From: Apostichopus japonicus
Lineage: Eukaryota > Echinodermata > Holothuroidea > Aspidochirotida > Stichopodidae
DNA: 64,000 nucleotides
Assembly (NCBI RefSeq): GCF_037975245.1
Contig: NC_092570.1
Span: forward strand, 2,005,501 to 2,069,500
Direction: 5' to 3'
The notes beneath the pieces were generated by a model that had not been told where the DNA came from, ran no database searches, and worked only from the letters and a program-made list of their open reading frames with translations. Shown here in pieces: positions 25,001 to 32,894 of this stretch; the stretch's first letter is position 1, and the number at the start of each line of letters is the position of its first letter. A program made the position numbers and the translations under genes.

Positions 25001-28000
25001 AACAGATTCATCAGATGTCATATTGGCATATGACTTTCCTATAATGAGTAAAAGGGCCCAGTATTTCGTTGTGAAAGTCAAAGGTCACTTAAGGGTGATA
25101 AGGGGGGGGGGCTGTTTAAACCTGAAAAGTACTGTAGCTGGATTAAAAAAAATTCAAATTGAGACTTCTAATCCGCTTCAAGTAAATGGTTGTTTATGAT
25201 TAGCAGAATTGAATCCCTGCAAACCTTTCTTCTTAGTTAGGGAGTGGCCAGTAATAAGCTTTGGGTTTTAGCATGACATTTTGTGCAAGGATAAGGTGTA
25301 CATGAAAGCACATAATTGGTCAGATCTTAATTGCATTGTTGTTACAAAATTGAGAATGATTTGTATTTTTAAGAACCTTATTAGTAATTCATAGCTCTCA
25401 CTATCTTGGTATACGTCCATGCTCTCACCATACTTAATTGGTACAGGTTTAACTGCGATGCTGTTTTAAGATGTCATTTGTTTATAAGTTTAGTCAGAAA
25501 TTACTGCACAATGTCTAAAACTGCTCTGAATTATCAATATTCAAGACCTCAGGGATTTAATCTGACACAGAACACTGAACTTATCCCATTACAGTTGCCC
25601 TTTTTAAATGCTTGTTATTTCACCAAGTATGTTAAGTGACAGATATTGTCCAAATACTTGTCCAAATATGATGCTGATTGAATGTCATTTGATGAAGTCA
25701 ACAGAGGTCAAAGTCTGGAACCTTGTAAGCTTTCAACTCAATCATATCTCTGCTGTGGCTTTGCTGCATCAGAATTTCACCTGTACTCTTTTAGGTGGGT
25801 TTTCCACTTCCACTAATGACTGTTATCTGTCATCAACTCTCAGAGGGGCAATACCTTTGCAATGATCAAGTTATCTGGAACCCTTTTCTGATGTTCTGGT
25901 ACTTGACTTCAGGACACATTTTCCTCAGTTGCTCTATCAAATCAGATGATTCTCCATACACAGTATAAACTTTTTAATAAGGCAAGGAATCACTATAAAG
26001 CGGGTTGGCTTTCTGGTTTAACATCCTTGCAGGTCGTGATGGTCCACGAGGTATACCTGGTGAAGTCGGTGATCCGGGACCATCGGGTATTCCTGGCTCA
26101 CCTTCTCCTAATCCTGGATTCTTAATCGCAAGACACAGCCAGACAACGTCTTACCCTACTTGTCCCGACGGTACGAGCGAGGTTTGGACCGGTTACAGCT
26201 TCCTCTACATGATAGGTAACGAGAACGGATTTGGACAAGATCTTGGTAAGTCGAGGACTTTTGGAATATTGCTCACTTCTGCATTTATAAAAAGATGGAT
26301 CACTTTCCTACAATATTTGATGGATCGCCATTACATTTAGATCCCATTGTTTCAAGGTAGTGGATCACATTTCTGTACTTTGTGATGAATCCATTTATAA
26401 TGTCGTGCTAGTTCCTTGGATTAATGTATGACACATTGTGTCAGTAAGATGTATAATGAGGTTCATATCACATTAATGTATAGTTGTCCTCGAGATTACA
26501 AGATGCTGTATCGTCTTTACTTACATTTTATGGGTGATACCGTCATAGACAGCATGAAAATGAACACTAGTCAAATGTTAGATCGGTGTCAAAGTTAACC
26601 AAGAACAGAAAACTGACTGGGAAGTGATAAACAAATTTTGGGATGAAGAAGACCAAATGGATGTCTAGAATAAAACTGATCCAATGACAATAATCATTTC
26701 CCATATGTTCAACCCATTATAGCATTACAGCAGTATCAGGTGCCAACTTGACAAAATTTTTAAAAAAAAGGATATTATTGTGCAGATATAAAAGGTTATG
26801 TTATTTTAATAAGAAGATAACCCACTCCAGAATTACACACCCCTTTTTTGTTGAGACCTTCGATCATTGTTGTTTAAGGTCATCCATCCTATCAATGAAC
26901 CGTTTACAATTCACAGGTTCCCCCGGAAGCTGTTTGACCAGATTCAGTACCATGCCACACATGTTCTGCAACATCAACAACGTGTGTCACGTGGCATCCC
27001 GCAATGGGTATTCCTACTGGTTGTCTACCCCAGAGCCCATGCCCATGTCCATGGAACCCATCCCGAGTGAGAACGTCGAGCCGTATATCAGTAAATGTAT
27101 CGTATGTGAAATCCCGTCCAGAGTGGTAGCGGTCCACAGTCAGTCTGTTAACATTCCTGATTGTCCAAATGGCTGGTCTCCTCTGTGGATCGGTTACAGT
27201 TTTATTATGGTGAGTACTTCGGTTAATACTCAAATCACATGGGTCCCCTATAAATTTTATAAGAAGATGGGTGTGCATCAGTAAATACAAATAAGTTGTG
27301 AAAGTTAACTTCAGAATAAGGAATTAAAACTGGTAATATTGTTTACTTGCCGTATCGCCTATTATCTATATATTCCATTTTACATGACCCCCTCATCAAA
27401 CTCCCCCCCCCCCCCACCCAGACCTTCTCTTGGTAGACTATCTGCATGGACAGAAAGATGTAAAACACAATTTCACTAACAATAATTCAACTGCTGAAGA
27501 GGACAACTGTTCAGCTCTCCAAGTTTTACAGCAAGATCTTCACTCTCCCTTTCAATAATTTTGTCAGTCCCAACGTTGATATTATTCACTTTTGGAATCA
27601 CTCTGTTGTTGTCAATTTTAATGCTACCTCTGTTTCAGTCCAACTTGTTTAAGCCTTCTCGCCTAAAGAGAGATGAGAGCATTGGGGGTGTCTCTCTACC
27701 ACTGTCTTTAACCACAGCATCTTGATACATTTCATTTTGAGAAGTCCTTGAACATGCAGATGACATTTCAGAGGTTGTTCACAAACTCTTCGTCTTTTCT
27801 TTCATACACAGCAAACGGGTGCTGGTGCCCAGGGCTCCGGACAGATGCTGTCCTCCCCAGGATCATGTCTGGAAGACTTCAGGTCCATCCCCTTCATCGA
27901 ATGCCACGACGACGGCAAATGCAATTACTATGCCGCCTCCTACAGCTTCTGGCTGGCAACCATCGAAAATGGCGATCAGTTCGACCGGCCCGACTCAACC

Positions 28001-28069
28001 ACACTGAAGGCAGGAAGCCTGAGAAGCAGACTCAGTAGGTGCCAAGTTTGTATGCGAGGAGAACCGTAG
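1561..28069 (+). CDS. COL4A1: Type IV collagen alpha-1-like chain, 3' part of gene (23 coding exons, 5' end outside window)
   Basis: Encodes a secreted basement-membrane collagen that trimerises through its NC1 domain and assembles into networks. Joined exons: 1561-1737, 1936-2064, 2419-2597, 3981-4172, 4648-4807, 7176-7280, 7982-8193, 8578-8731, 9374-9487, 12659-12829, 13319-13408, 14011-14361, 14706-14839, 16554-16665, 17505-17684, 18507-18560, 19930-20115, 21386-21516, 23207-23378, 24195-24404, 26033-26245, 26917-27209, 27812-28069. They total 3,977 nt and stay in frame. The helix shows Gly-X-Y with about a dozen short interruptions, as is normal for type IV. NC1 has two C4 repeats with 12 cysteines, the motifs [10 protein letters not shown] and WIGYSF, and a CQVCM tail. 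Odd-numbered (alpha-1/3/5) type is inferred from NC1 similarity to human alpha-1; the choice among alpha-1, -3 and -5 is uncertain. Several hundred N-terminal residues (7S and first helix) lie upstream of the window. Confidence 0.95.
1936..2064 (+). CDS. COL4A1: Collagen IV exon 2 of window (helix)
   Basis: 129 nt, phase 1 on both sides. The acceptor is CCCATAG and the donor GTAAGA. The interruption GIDASVI is followed by uninterrupted repeats from [10 protein letters not shown] to GNPG. Confidence 0.92.
2419..2597 (+). CDS. COL4A1: Collagen IV exon 3 of window (helix with two Cys)
   Basis: 179 nt, phase 1 in and phase 0 out. The acceptor is AAATAG and the donor GTAAGT at 2598. It begins [19 protein letters not shown], a cysteine-containing interruption, then runs regularly to GLN. 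Confidence 0.92.
2960..3405. repeat. 145-bp tandem repeat (three units) with DR1 motifs
   Basis: Three units spaced 145 bp (GAAGTACCAC at 3021 and 3166, GGAGTACCAC at 3311). Each contains CTTGTAAACAC, a line resembling ATATCTCAAGAAGG and the direct repeat AGGTCAAAGGTCA. It is preceded by a (TG)n run at 2926-2942. Related diverged copies occur at about 4860-5290, 14450-14610, 18600-18730 and 24780-25100. Confidence 0.88.
3981..4172 (+). CDS. COL4A1: Collagen IV exon 4 of window (helix, Cys interruption)
   Basis: 192 nt, phase 0 on both sides. The acceptor is AAATCAG and the donor GTAGGA. Regular Gly-X-Y from [10 protein letters not shown], ending in the interruption [13 protein letters not shown], which contains one cysteine. 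Confidence 0.92.
4648..4807 (+). CDS. COL4A1: Collagen IV exon 5 of window (helix)
   Basis: 160 nt, phase 0 in and phase 1 out. The acceptor is TCTTTTAG. The donor is GTTAGA, a non-consensus but usable GT site. One imperfection (GEAGTGQPG) drops one residue from the repeat. Confidence 0.9.
4856..5290. repeat. Diverged copies of the DR1-bearing intronic repeat
   Basis: Starts at a (TG)n tract and continues with CTTGCAAACACGATATCTC, then about three diverged units. A perfect AGGTCAAAGGTCA lies at 4991-5003. Same family as the array at 2960-3405. Confidence 0.8.
7176..7280 (+). CDS. COL4A1: Collagen IV exon 6 of window (helix)
   Basis: 105 nt, phase 1 on both sides. The acceptor is ATTGCAAG and the donor GTATGA. 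It encodes GPR, the interruption GNTVVIEN, then [10 protein letters not shown] to GPE. The preceding intron (4808-7175) is about 2.4 kb and shows no further Gly-X-Y exon. Confidence 0.9.
7705..7979 (+). mobile_element. Probable tRNA-derived SINE
   Basis: A B-box-like GGTTCGATACC at 7745-7755 is followed by a body and an (ATT)n-like tail (GTTATTATTACT). The A box is not clear. The tail abuts the acceptor of the exon at 7982. A full tRNA fold was not seen. Confidence 0.5.
7982..8193 (+). CDS. COL4A1: Collagen IV exon 7 of window (helix)
   Basis: 212 nt, phase 1 in and phase 0 out. The acceptor TTATTACTCAG lies directly on the tail of a SINE-like element. The donor is GTACAG. Repeats run from [10 protein letters not shown] to GPVGEK with one interruption (GESIR). 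Confidence 0.92.
8366..8577. repeat. Tandem duplication of an exon acceptor region
   Basis: Two units of about 105 bp, each containing AGTTTCACTTTGTATTAC, a CCCCTCCCCTCTGGGGTGC-like line and ending CATGCAGG. AG dinucleotides that mimic the true acceptor fall at 8364-8365 and 8469-8470. The real one is 8576-8577. Confidence 0.9.
8578..8731 (+). CDS. COL4A1: Collagen IV exon 8 of window (helix)
   Basis: 154 nt, phase 0 in and phase 1 out. Uninterrupted repeats run from [10 protein letters not shown] to GEK. The acceptor CATGCAG is preceded by two near-identical decoys about 105 and 212 bp upstream. The donor is the weak GTATTT. Confidence 0.92.
9374..9487 (+). CDS. COL4A1: Collagen IV exon 9 of window (helix)
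   Basis: 114 nt, phase 1 on both sides. The acceptor is TTTCTCAG and the donor GTTAGG. It encodes [10 protein letters not shown], a short interruption at GLSSI, then [10 protein letters not shown]. Confidence 0.91.
9845..10014 (+). mobile_element. tRNA-derived SINE ending in an (AT)n tract
   Basis: An A-box-like line TAGCCTAGTGGTTAGGGTG and a perfect B box GGTTCGAATCC at 9896-9906 are followed by a short unique body and an (AT)n run at about 9969-10013. No paired acceptor stem or CCA-type end was seen, so this is read as a SINE, not a tRNA gene. Confidence 0.65.
10548..11370. repeat. TCTG/TCTA tetranucleotide microsatellite block
   Basis: About 0.8 kb of imperfect (TCTG)n/(TCTA)n with interspersed TCTCTATGTATCAATCTG units. 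Open frames of up to 180 codons across it come from the repeat and are not genes. Confidence 0.95.
11390..12000. repeat. Tandem repeat with AGGTCA motifs and a shared TCTCCTCTTTCCCAGA block
   Basis: Three diverged units share CTTCAAAATGT(A/G)TCTCCTC near 11525, 11800 and 11948 and TTGGGCTA-like lines near 11437, 11716 and 11862. A perfect AGGTCAAAGGTCA lies at 11477-11489. The block directly follows the TCTG microsatellite. Confidence 0.8.
12659..12829 (+). CDS. COL4A1: Collagen IV exon 10 of window (helix, RGD)
   Basis: 171 nt, phase 1 on both sides. The acceptor is AAATGCAG and the donor GTACGC. It has an RGD tripeptide at 12718-12726 inside the interruption region [10 protein letters not shown]. 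The 3.2-kb intron before it is full of repeats. Confidence 0.92.
13127..13280. repeat. (AT)n and AT-rich low-complexity tract
   Basis: Long TA alternation with AAATATAAA spacers, ending about 40 bp before the acceptor at 13318. Confidence 0.9.
13319..13408 (+). CDS. COL4A1: Collagen IV exon 11 of window (helix)
   Basis: 90 nt, phase 1 on both sides: 30 residues of perfect Gly-X-Y ([10 protein letters not shown] to GEPGQP). The acceptor is CTTTAAG and the donor GTATGT. Confidence 0.92.
14011..14361 (+). CDS. COL4A1: Collagen IV exon 12 of window (long helix exon)
   Basis: 351 nt, phase 1 on both sides, encoding 39 consecutive perfect Gly-X-Y triplets ([10 protein letters not shown] to GPMGAI). 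The acceptor is TTTATAG and the donor GTGAGT. It is by far the longest helix exon here, about twice its neighbours. Confidence 0.93.
14706..14839 (+). CDS. COL4A1: Collagen IV exon 13 of window (helix)
   Basis: 134 nt, phase 1 in and phase 0 out. The acceptor is TTATGTAG and the donor GTAAGC at 14840. Perfect repeats run from [10 protein letters not shown] to GVPGLA. Confidence 0.91.
16265..16380 (-). mobile_element. tRNA-derived SINE head, minus strand
   Basis: Read on the minus strand: an A-box-like TTAGCTCAGTGGTTAACGCC (about 16350-16370), then a B-box-like GATTCGAGTC near 16320. The acceptor stem does not pair, so it is probably a SINE or tRNA relic. Confidence 0.6.
16554..16665 (+). CDS. 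COL4A1: Collagen IV exon 14 of window (helix, Cys interruption)
   Basis: 112 nt, phase 0 in and phase 1 out. The acceptor is CCTTGCAG after a strong T-rich tract. The donor is GTTAGA. It contains the interruption [10 protein letters not shown] with one cysteine. Confidence 0.91.
17505..17684 (+). CDS. COL4A1: Collagen IV exon 15 of window (helix, two RGD)
   Basis: 180 nt, phase 1 on both sides, perfect repeats. The acceptor is CGCCTAG and the donor GTAATA. RGD tripeptides are encoded at 17519-17527 and 17636-17644. Confidence 0.92.
18507..18560 (+). CDS. COL4A1: Collagen IV exon 16 of window (54-bp helix exon, RGD)
   Basis: 54 nt, phase 1 on both sides: 18 codons, the classic fibrillar-collagen exon unit. 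The acceptor is ATTCACAG and the donor GTATGT. It encodes [10 protein letters not shown] to GLN, with an RGD at 18512-18520. Confidence 0.88.
18760..19260. repeat. 96-bp satellite, about five units
   Basis: Units start near 18762, 18859, 18955, 19051 and 19147. Each contains ATCACTAAATAGACTTTATC, AACAAGTTTGTGCATATTAA and TATGAATATGTTTGGGCAT. A degenerate partial copy extends to about 19395. It lies in the collagen intron between 18561 and 19929. Confidence 0.92.
19930..20115 (+). CDS. COL4A1: Collagen IV exon 17 of window (helix, RGD)
   Basis: 186 nt, phase 1 on both sides. The acceptor is ACCAAAG and the donor GTGAGA. It has an RGD at 20025-20033 and one short slip of the repeat (GFPGEGRPG). 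Confidence 0.92.
21386..21516 (+). CDS. COL4A1: Collagen IV exon 18 of window (helix)
   Basis: 131 nt, phase 1 in and phase 0 out. The acceptor is AAACCAG and the donor GTGAGC. Regular repeats, then the interruption GPIPPVVP before GPKGDQ. Confidence 0.92.
21689..22070. repeat. 52-bp satellite, about seven units
   Basis: Units begin with GTCACAATTGTGGGTCTGAT at 21741, 21793, 21845, 21897 and onwards. Most contain the palindrome CACAATTGTG and a GTGAGGTCC or GTGAGGTTC line. It lies in a collagen intron; reading frames across it are repeat artefacts. Confidence 0.93.
23207..23378 (+). CDS. COL4A1: Collagen IV exon 19 of window (helix)
   Basis: 172 nt, phase 0 in and phase 1 out, perfect Gly-X-Y from [10 protein letters not shown] to GDKGDI. 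The acceptor is TCGGCAG and the donor GTAAGT. Confidence 0.93.
24195..24404 (+). CDS. COL4A1: Collagen IV exon 20 of window (helix)
   Basis: 210 nt, phase 1 on both sides. The acceptor is GGAACAG and the donor GTAAGC. It opens with the interruption [10 protein letters not shown] and continues as perfect repeats to GSP. Confidence 0.93.
24775..25110. repeat. Diverged copy of the DR1-bearing repeat
   Basis: Contains GAGGTCAAAGGTCTG near 24800 and AAAGTCAAAGGTCACTT near 25076, each one base from the perfect DR1 found in other copies, plus the family line resembling AAATATGATATTTCC. It ends at a G tract around 25105. Confidence 0.65.
26033..26245 (+). CDS. COL4A1: Collagen IV exon 21 of window (helix end and NC1 start)
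   Basis: 213 nt, phase 1 on both sides. The acceptor is CTTGCAG and the donor GTAAGT. The last triplets ([10 protein letters not shown] to GIPG) pass into NC1 at [13 protein letters not shown], continuing to GYSFLY and GQDL. It carries the first NC1 cysteine (residue 20). Confidence 0.95.
26917..27209 (+). CDS. COL4A1: Collagen IV exon 22 of window (NC1, first C4 repeat)
   Basis: 293 nt, phase 1 in and phase 0 out. The acceptor is TTCACAG and the donor GTGAGT. It completes the first C4 subdomain ([29 protein letters not shown]) and enters the second ([14 protein letters not shown]). Met93 is at 27051-27053. Residue 78 is Gly (codon 27006-27008), where human alpha-1 has Asp. Confidence 0.96.
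27812..28069 (+). CDS. COL4A1: Collagen IV exon 23 of window (NC1 end, stop codon)
   Basis: 258 nt including the TAG stop at 28067-28069. The acceptor is CATACACAG. It encodes the rest of the second C4 repeat ([44 protein letters not shown]). Lys211, the sulfilimine partner of Met93, is at 28007-28009. Confidence 0.96.
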   Translation, partial: QTGAGAQGSGQMLSSPGSCLEDFRSIPFIECHDDGKCNYYAASYSFWLATIENGDQFDRPDSTTLKAGSLRSRLSRCQVCMRGEP

Positions 28070-29942
28070 AGAACATTTCTAGTACAGATGGGGGACAAAT
28101 AACTTCTGTAAGATGTTTTCTTAGACAACATGATTAATATTTACAAAACCCGTGAAGAGCAATTGGACATAAGTCAACCCAGATGCAACCCAGATGAGGT
28201 GATGCATAAATAATTCTAAGATGGATTTGAAAGTATAATGTGATAATCAATAATTATCATAATTCATTCAAACTTGTTGCTTTTGTGGGAAAGGAAACAA
28301 AACTTACAAGAGGGGTTAACCTCTTCTTAGTGTTCTTTCTATAAAAGCACCTCAGTTGGATTCGATTATTTTGAGGGCAGAGAGGGTTGTACAGTCCAAT
28401 GGGGCGGGAGAGGGGTCACATGGGAGGTTTTGTGGTAGGGAGGGTGAGATGAAGGAGAATATTTTTTTATCATTCTTACCTGAATATTTTGTTATATTTC
28501 ACTTATTTGTTTGTTACAGAAACTATTGTATCCAGTTCTTATTTAAAAGTTGCTTTCTTTCCCCAATATTACCCTTTATCGTAGTTGCTAGTAGAATTTT
28601 TATTGCTGCTCTGCCGAAGAAGATGCACAAAATGATTTAGCTTACTCAAAACAATTATTTATAAAACCTTTGAAACATAACTGGAGTAATCCACCCTGCC
28701 TTCTTTTGAAATGTTCGCATCTCGGATGCAAGGACACATCGTTGATAAAGAGCAAATTTGTTCCACAAAGGCTTTTTCATCCTACAAGTGTTGTCCTTCT
28801 GAAGTTGCATACTGTCGTTCTTTCTTAAAAACATAAAAACAAGCATTAAGTTCTGAGTTGGCCACCGTACCGGAAGCCAAAGGTAAATTCGTTTATATTT
28901 AGGGTGTGTTTAAATGTCATCCAAATTGGTACTTTTATGTCTAGAAAAGCAAATTATAGCATTACAAGACAAATTTGTCTCCAAAAACAACAAGTTTGTC
29001 TAGGAAAAAAAAAATCTTTAGCTTTTAGGTAGTTGAGCAGTAATTATTTTTTTTTTTCCTTCTATATATATCACATTTTTATTTTCTTGTTTCAAAGAAG
29101 AGAAATGCTTGGCATGCCTCTTTATTGTAAGGTATGTGCATGACTTCATTTTTTTTTTCCCGTTTGTTTTTGTTTTGTTTTATACATTTGATATGTCTAA
29201 CTATTAAAACATCTACAGTAATGCTGCACATAAATGGATTTGTAAGTTTTTTTTATAGCTGGTAGAAATATCTTAACGATCCTTCTCTGATGTATGGGAA
29301 CAACTATTTACAGCAGCGAGCTGTGGTGCTTAAGCCATCATGTATCATCAGTATTTATTTATAAACTTGGACAACGGGTTGCATGAAGAAAATAAGGAAA
29401 AGAAAGAGTTTTGTACATTTTTGTAACAACCTGTGAAGACCCCTCTAAATGCAGTTAATTTCCTGGCACAATACCAATGTAATAAGTCTTAGTATACACT
29501 AAGTGTCAGGCAAGAGAAGTTTGTTATGTATTGCATAGAAAAGTTTGTAATGTATTGCATATAAAAGTTTTTAATGTATTGCATATGTTAAGTTTATTAT
29601 GTATTACATATCAGTCTCGACCTGTGAAGAAAGGCATGTAAACTCTTTTATGTATTACATATCAAACTCAGTTCAGATACGACTGAACGAGCCTGCGAGT
29701 GATTGTGACAAGTCAGAAACAGACAGCTTTGTTCCTCTTAGGCGGAACGTGTGAGGGATGAGGTTTATTTTCAGAGTTGATACTTGTAAAATGATTTAAT
29801 TCGTAACCAAGGCAATTCGTCTGGTATAGGAATATAATATATTCAAAATGGTACGTTAACCTAATTCAGGTTATCTATCATAATATATACATCGTCGTCG
29901 TCATCTTGGAAGTATGTATGGAGATGACTCCTTTTCTTGAAT

Positions 29943-30002
29943 GGCGCCCTCTGTAGAACATCGATGCTGGCGCCCTCTGTAGAACATCGATGCTGGCGCC
30001 CA
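29943..30002. repeat. 26-bp direct repeat with GGCGCCCTCT
   Basis: GGCGCCCTCT occurs at 29943 and 29969 and a third start (GGCGCCC) at 29995, separated by GTAGAACATCGATGCT. The same 10-mer forms the ends of the inverted-repeat elements found elsewhere in the window. Confidence 0.85.
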
Positions 30003-30295
30003 ACGTGACATGCTGGTGTAGATTTTCAGTGTTGTCGATGATATTGTTCCATGACTCCAAGAAACATTTTTATCTTTGATGAAAATGTTGGTCAATGATG
30101 TAGAAAAGGACTGATTGTGGTAATTAAAGATAGAAAAATCTTACTGATAAAATTTGTTTTGAAGGTTTCTGATTCATAAGTAAGTTTGAATTCGATGGGA
30201 TGTTTGGCCAGTAAAATTTGTAGTTTGGAGCATAGCCAGTATATCTTGCCCCACCCTTTCTTTTACACTTAATGTTTTTCATTAAAATAAGGTGT

Positions 30296-30312
30296 AATAA
30301 AAAGACAATAAA
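30296..30312 (+). terminator. Paired poly(A) signals, likely collagen IV mRNA end
   Basis: Two AATAAA hexamers at 30296-30301 and 30307-30312, followed by a T-rich stretch at about 30328. They are the first canonical signals after the collagen stop codon. Confidence 0.5.
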
Positions 30313-32878
30313 ACCATGCTATGATTGTTCTTTTTTCCCCGGCTAGTGAGAGAAATGTCACTTCAGTATTGGCTCATGAGGTGTAAGATTGTCAAATTCA
30401 AGTTAAAGGTGTAAATGGCCTTTTTCATGCTTCTTTGACTTTCACACATCACAATCAGTGAGATCGAGTTTGCGAACCCGCCAAAGTAAGAATTATGACG
30501 TCAAGTTTTGCATTGTAATAGCGCAAAGGATTGTCCCCATTTTATTAAATATACTGTTACCAGATATGACATACTGAGGTCATATTTCCCTCACTTCATA
30601 AACTTTGAAAAAAGCCTAATTTTTACCCAGTGTGGTAGGAAGCTTCGAAAAAGTGGGGGGGGGGCACAACATCAGAGTGGCACTTTCTCATTCCACAACC
30701 ACCACTCGTTATGCTATAAACCGATACACACCAGCCATATCACTTAAATAAATATGATGTGTATCAATACTATTATGATGTACATGAATAATTAAAATAA
30801 AATATTAAATTAACAAAGGCTTAAGATATCCAATGGACATTTCTTCATCAAAGGGGTACATTTTATTTAGTAAATGTGCCATACTGGCAAATAAAATGTG
30901 CTCCTTTGATGAAGAACTGTCTATTGGATATCTTAAGCCTCTGTTATTTTGGAAAAAAATGGGGGGGGGCACGTGCCCCGGCTCCTACCCCCTGTTTTTA
31001 CCCGATATTACTACAAAATAAAAGGAACAGCCAAAGAAGATATAATTATCAGCGAAACATATAACTTAGTTTTCATTCTAATGTTGCTTGCATGCTTCTC
31101 TGACTTTAATACAGCCATCTATGCCATGTTTGAAACCCACAAATGGAAGAATAATGTCTCAAGATTATCATAATAGCTCATTTCAAAGGAATGCCCCCAC
31201 TTTCTGAAAGTACCTTTGCCAGGTAGGAAATGAGTTTCCGATGTTACCCACACTCCATAAGTTTGGGGAGAAATTATTCAATTGAAATAAGTCCTAGTTT
31301 TGACCTAATAAACGAAAAATTGGGCATAAATGTAAGTTCTTGGTTTTTATCCAGATTAAATTAAAATGTCGTTGCCATGCTACTCTGACTTGCAAACGAG
31401 AATATGTGGATAGATAAACTGAAAAATAAAATGGTGATTTAACCCGAAATATAAAAATGAAAACGTAAAGGCTACATTACCCAAATGCCATCACAAATAG
31501 TTTAGATGAGAGACCCAAGGATCATGAAGCCTTACAGTAGCTTATTCGAGACCCTATCCGTGTTAGATGGTGTATGAACACCGGTTTTTTTTTCAAGCCT
31601 TCTCTTTTCGATAGATGTTCAGAGGATAAAGAGGCAGGGGTGTGAATTAGCTCCCATTCCTGCTCCCGGGACCGTCGTTGAACGTCCCCATCCGACGGAC
31701 GAGAGTGTGTACCCCAGCATCTGACCACTTTCTCAAACACTGAGGTAGGCAAAGGCCTGTAGTGCAATCATGGGGAACAAAGTTATTTCGAAACCAAGTG
31801 AAGAACAGAAACACAAAACCCTTTTTCTAAAATAGCAGGTCAAATGTTTCTGACCATTTGCTCTTCCATGTTTATAATTTTTCAATCAGTTTTCTGTCTT
31901 TCAGATGAATATGTATACTGTTTTTCGTTATAAAAATTCACAATTTCGATGGATAAAACACAGTGTTCGACGTTTTGAGTAAGAAAGTTATTTCAAAATG
32001 TCCACGACGTGTTCGAAATTACGACGTTCTATATCTAAATCTCGAGTTGACTATTCAAAGTTCGACTTAACACCAAAGAATCTTAACACATTCTTATAAC
32101 ACCTTCTTAACACCAAAGAATCCGATTAATTTATCTATTTAATGTCGAAAATTTCCACTTTCAATTAAAAAAAATATGTTTGACTCTGGGTCTGCGCTTG
32201 TACTCTGACTGCTAATGTCGTAATCTCGACGTTGTATTTCGATATTTTGAAATGTTTTAATCTCGAAATCTGGACTTTTCTCACTGAATTTCCCACAAAC
32301 CCGTCAAAATTGTCGTTGTTACATCGCAAATCTTGTAAACTAGATGGTTCAATAGAGTTAACTTGTAAACCGGACTTATGAAACAACCGCAATGACGTGC
32401 GGAGTACTACGCAGTGCGACAAATGAAACAATGGAAAGTGTTTCGTCATCTTTTTGTTATAAAACAAACAAAAACTTCAAAGAAGTATTACGTGTCGCTT
32501 TCATCGGCAACCCGCAAAACAGTATTAGCAGACGATCATAATAGAATGACGCAACTACAGCTGGGCATACGAGAGATTGTCAAACTAGTGTGGCGTGTAG
32601 AGGCCTTATTATTGTTTCATTAGGTAAACCTTCCACTCTCTTCATATGTTATTGCGTTGATTATTAATGGCATCTGTACTCTTCCGTACCATGACTTCGT
32701 ATTTTTCGGCAAAGACAAACATCACACGTGTGCACCCTGGTTGGTATGGTTTGCCCGTTCCTATTCATATATTGCGTAGTCGTTGTCAGTGGATGCATAC
32801 ATCGTTTTCATTTGATCTACAATTGACGTCTGCACTGACATTATTCGTGATCTTCAGAAATAGTTGAGACACGAAATT
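30313..32878. other. Intergenic region between collagen IV and MPI
   Basis: No coding region was recognised. It holds two diverged copies of a repeat (about 30415-30640 and 31085-31330) around a hairpin at 30817-30940, G runs at about 30655 and 30961, and a TCGA/ACGT-rich patch at about 31785-32270. The last few hundred bases should include the MPI promoter; I see no convincing TATA box. Confidence 0.6.
30817..30940. repeat. Near-perfect inverted repeat (52-bp arms, 20-bp loop)
   Basis: The left arm is 30817-30868 and the right arm 30889-30940, with only a few mismatches. The arms begin AGGCTTAAGATATCC. The loop contains GCCATACTGGC, itself able to pair. It looks like a fold-back or MITE-type element. 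Confidence 0.9.
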
Positions 32879-32894
32879 ATGGCTGTTCCAAAAG
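32879..32894 (+). CDS. MPI: MPI exon 1, coding part
   Basis: Sixteen coding bases, MAVPK plus the first base of Val6. The donor is the weak GTTTGC at 32895. It is placed because its phase and sequence fit exon 2 exactly and reproduce the conserved MPI N-terminus. The 5' UTR limit is not visible. Confidence 0.75.

Larger units (their letters stand above)
28070..30312 (+). other. COL4A1: Probable collagen IV 3' UTR
   Basis: T-rich, ORF-poor sequence after the collagen stop codon. No AATAAA was seen between the stop and 30296, so an mRNA using that signal would have a UTR of about 2.2 kb. It includes a degenerate repeat of about 28-30 bp built on TGTATTGCATA at 29517-29670 and a 26-bp duplication at 29943-30002. 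The extent is inferred only from the poly(A) signals. Confidence 0.55.
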
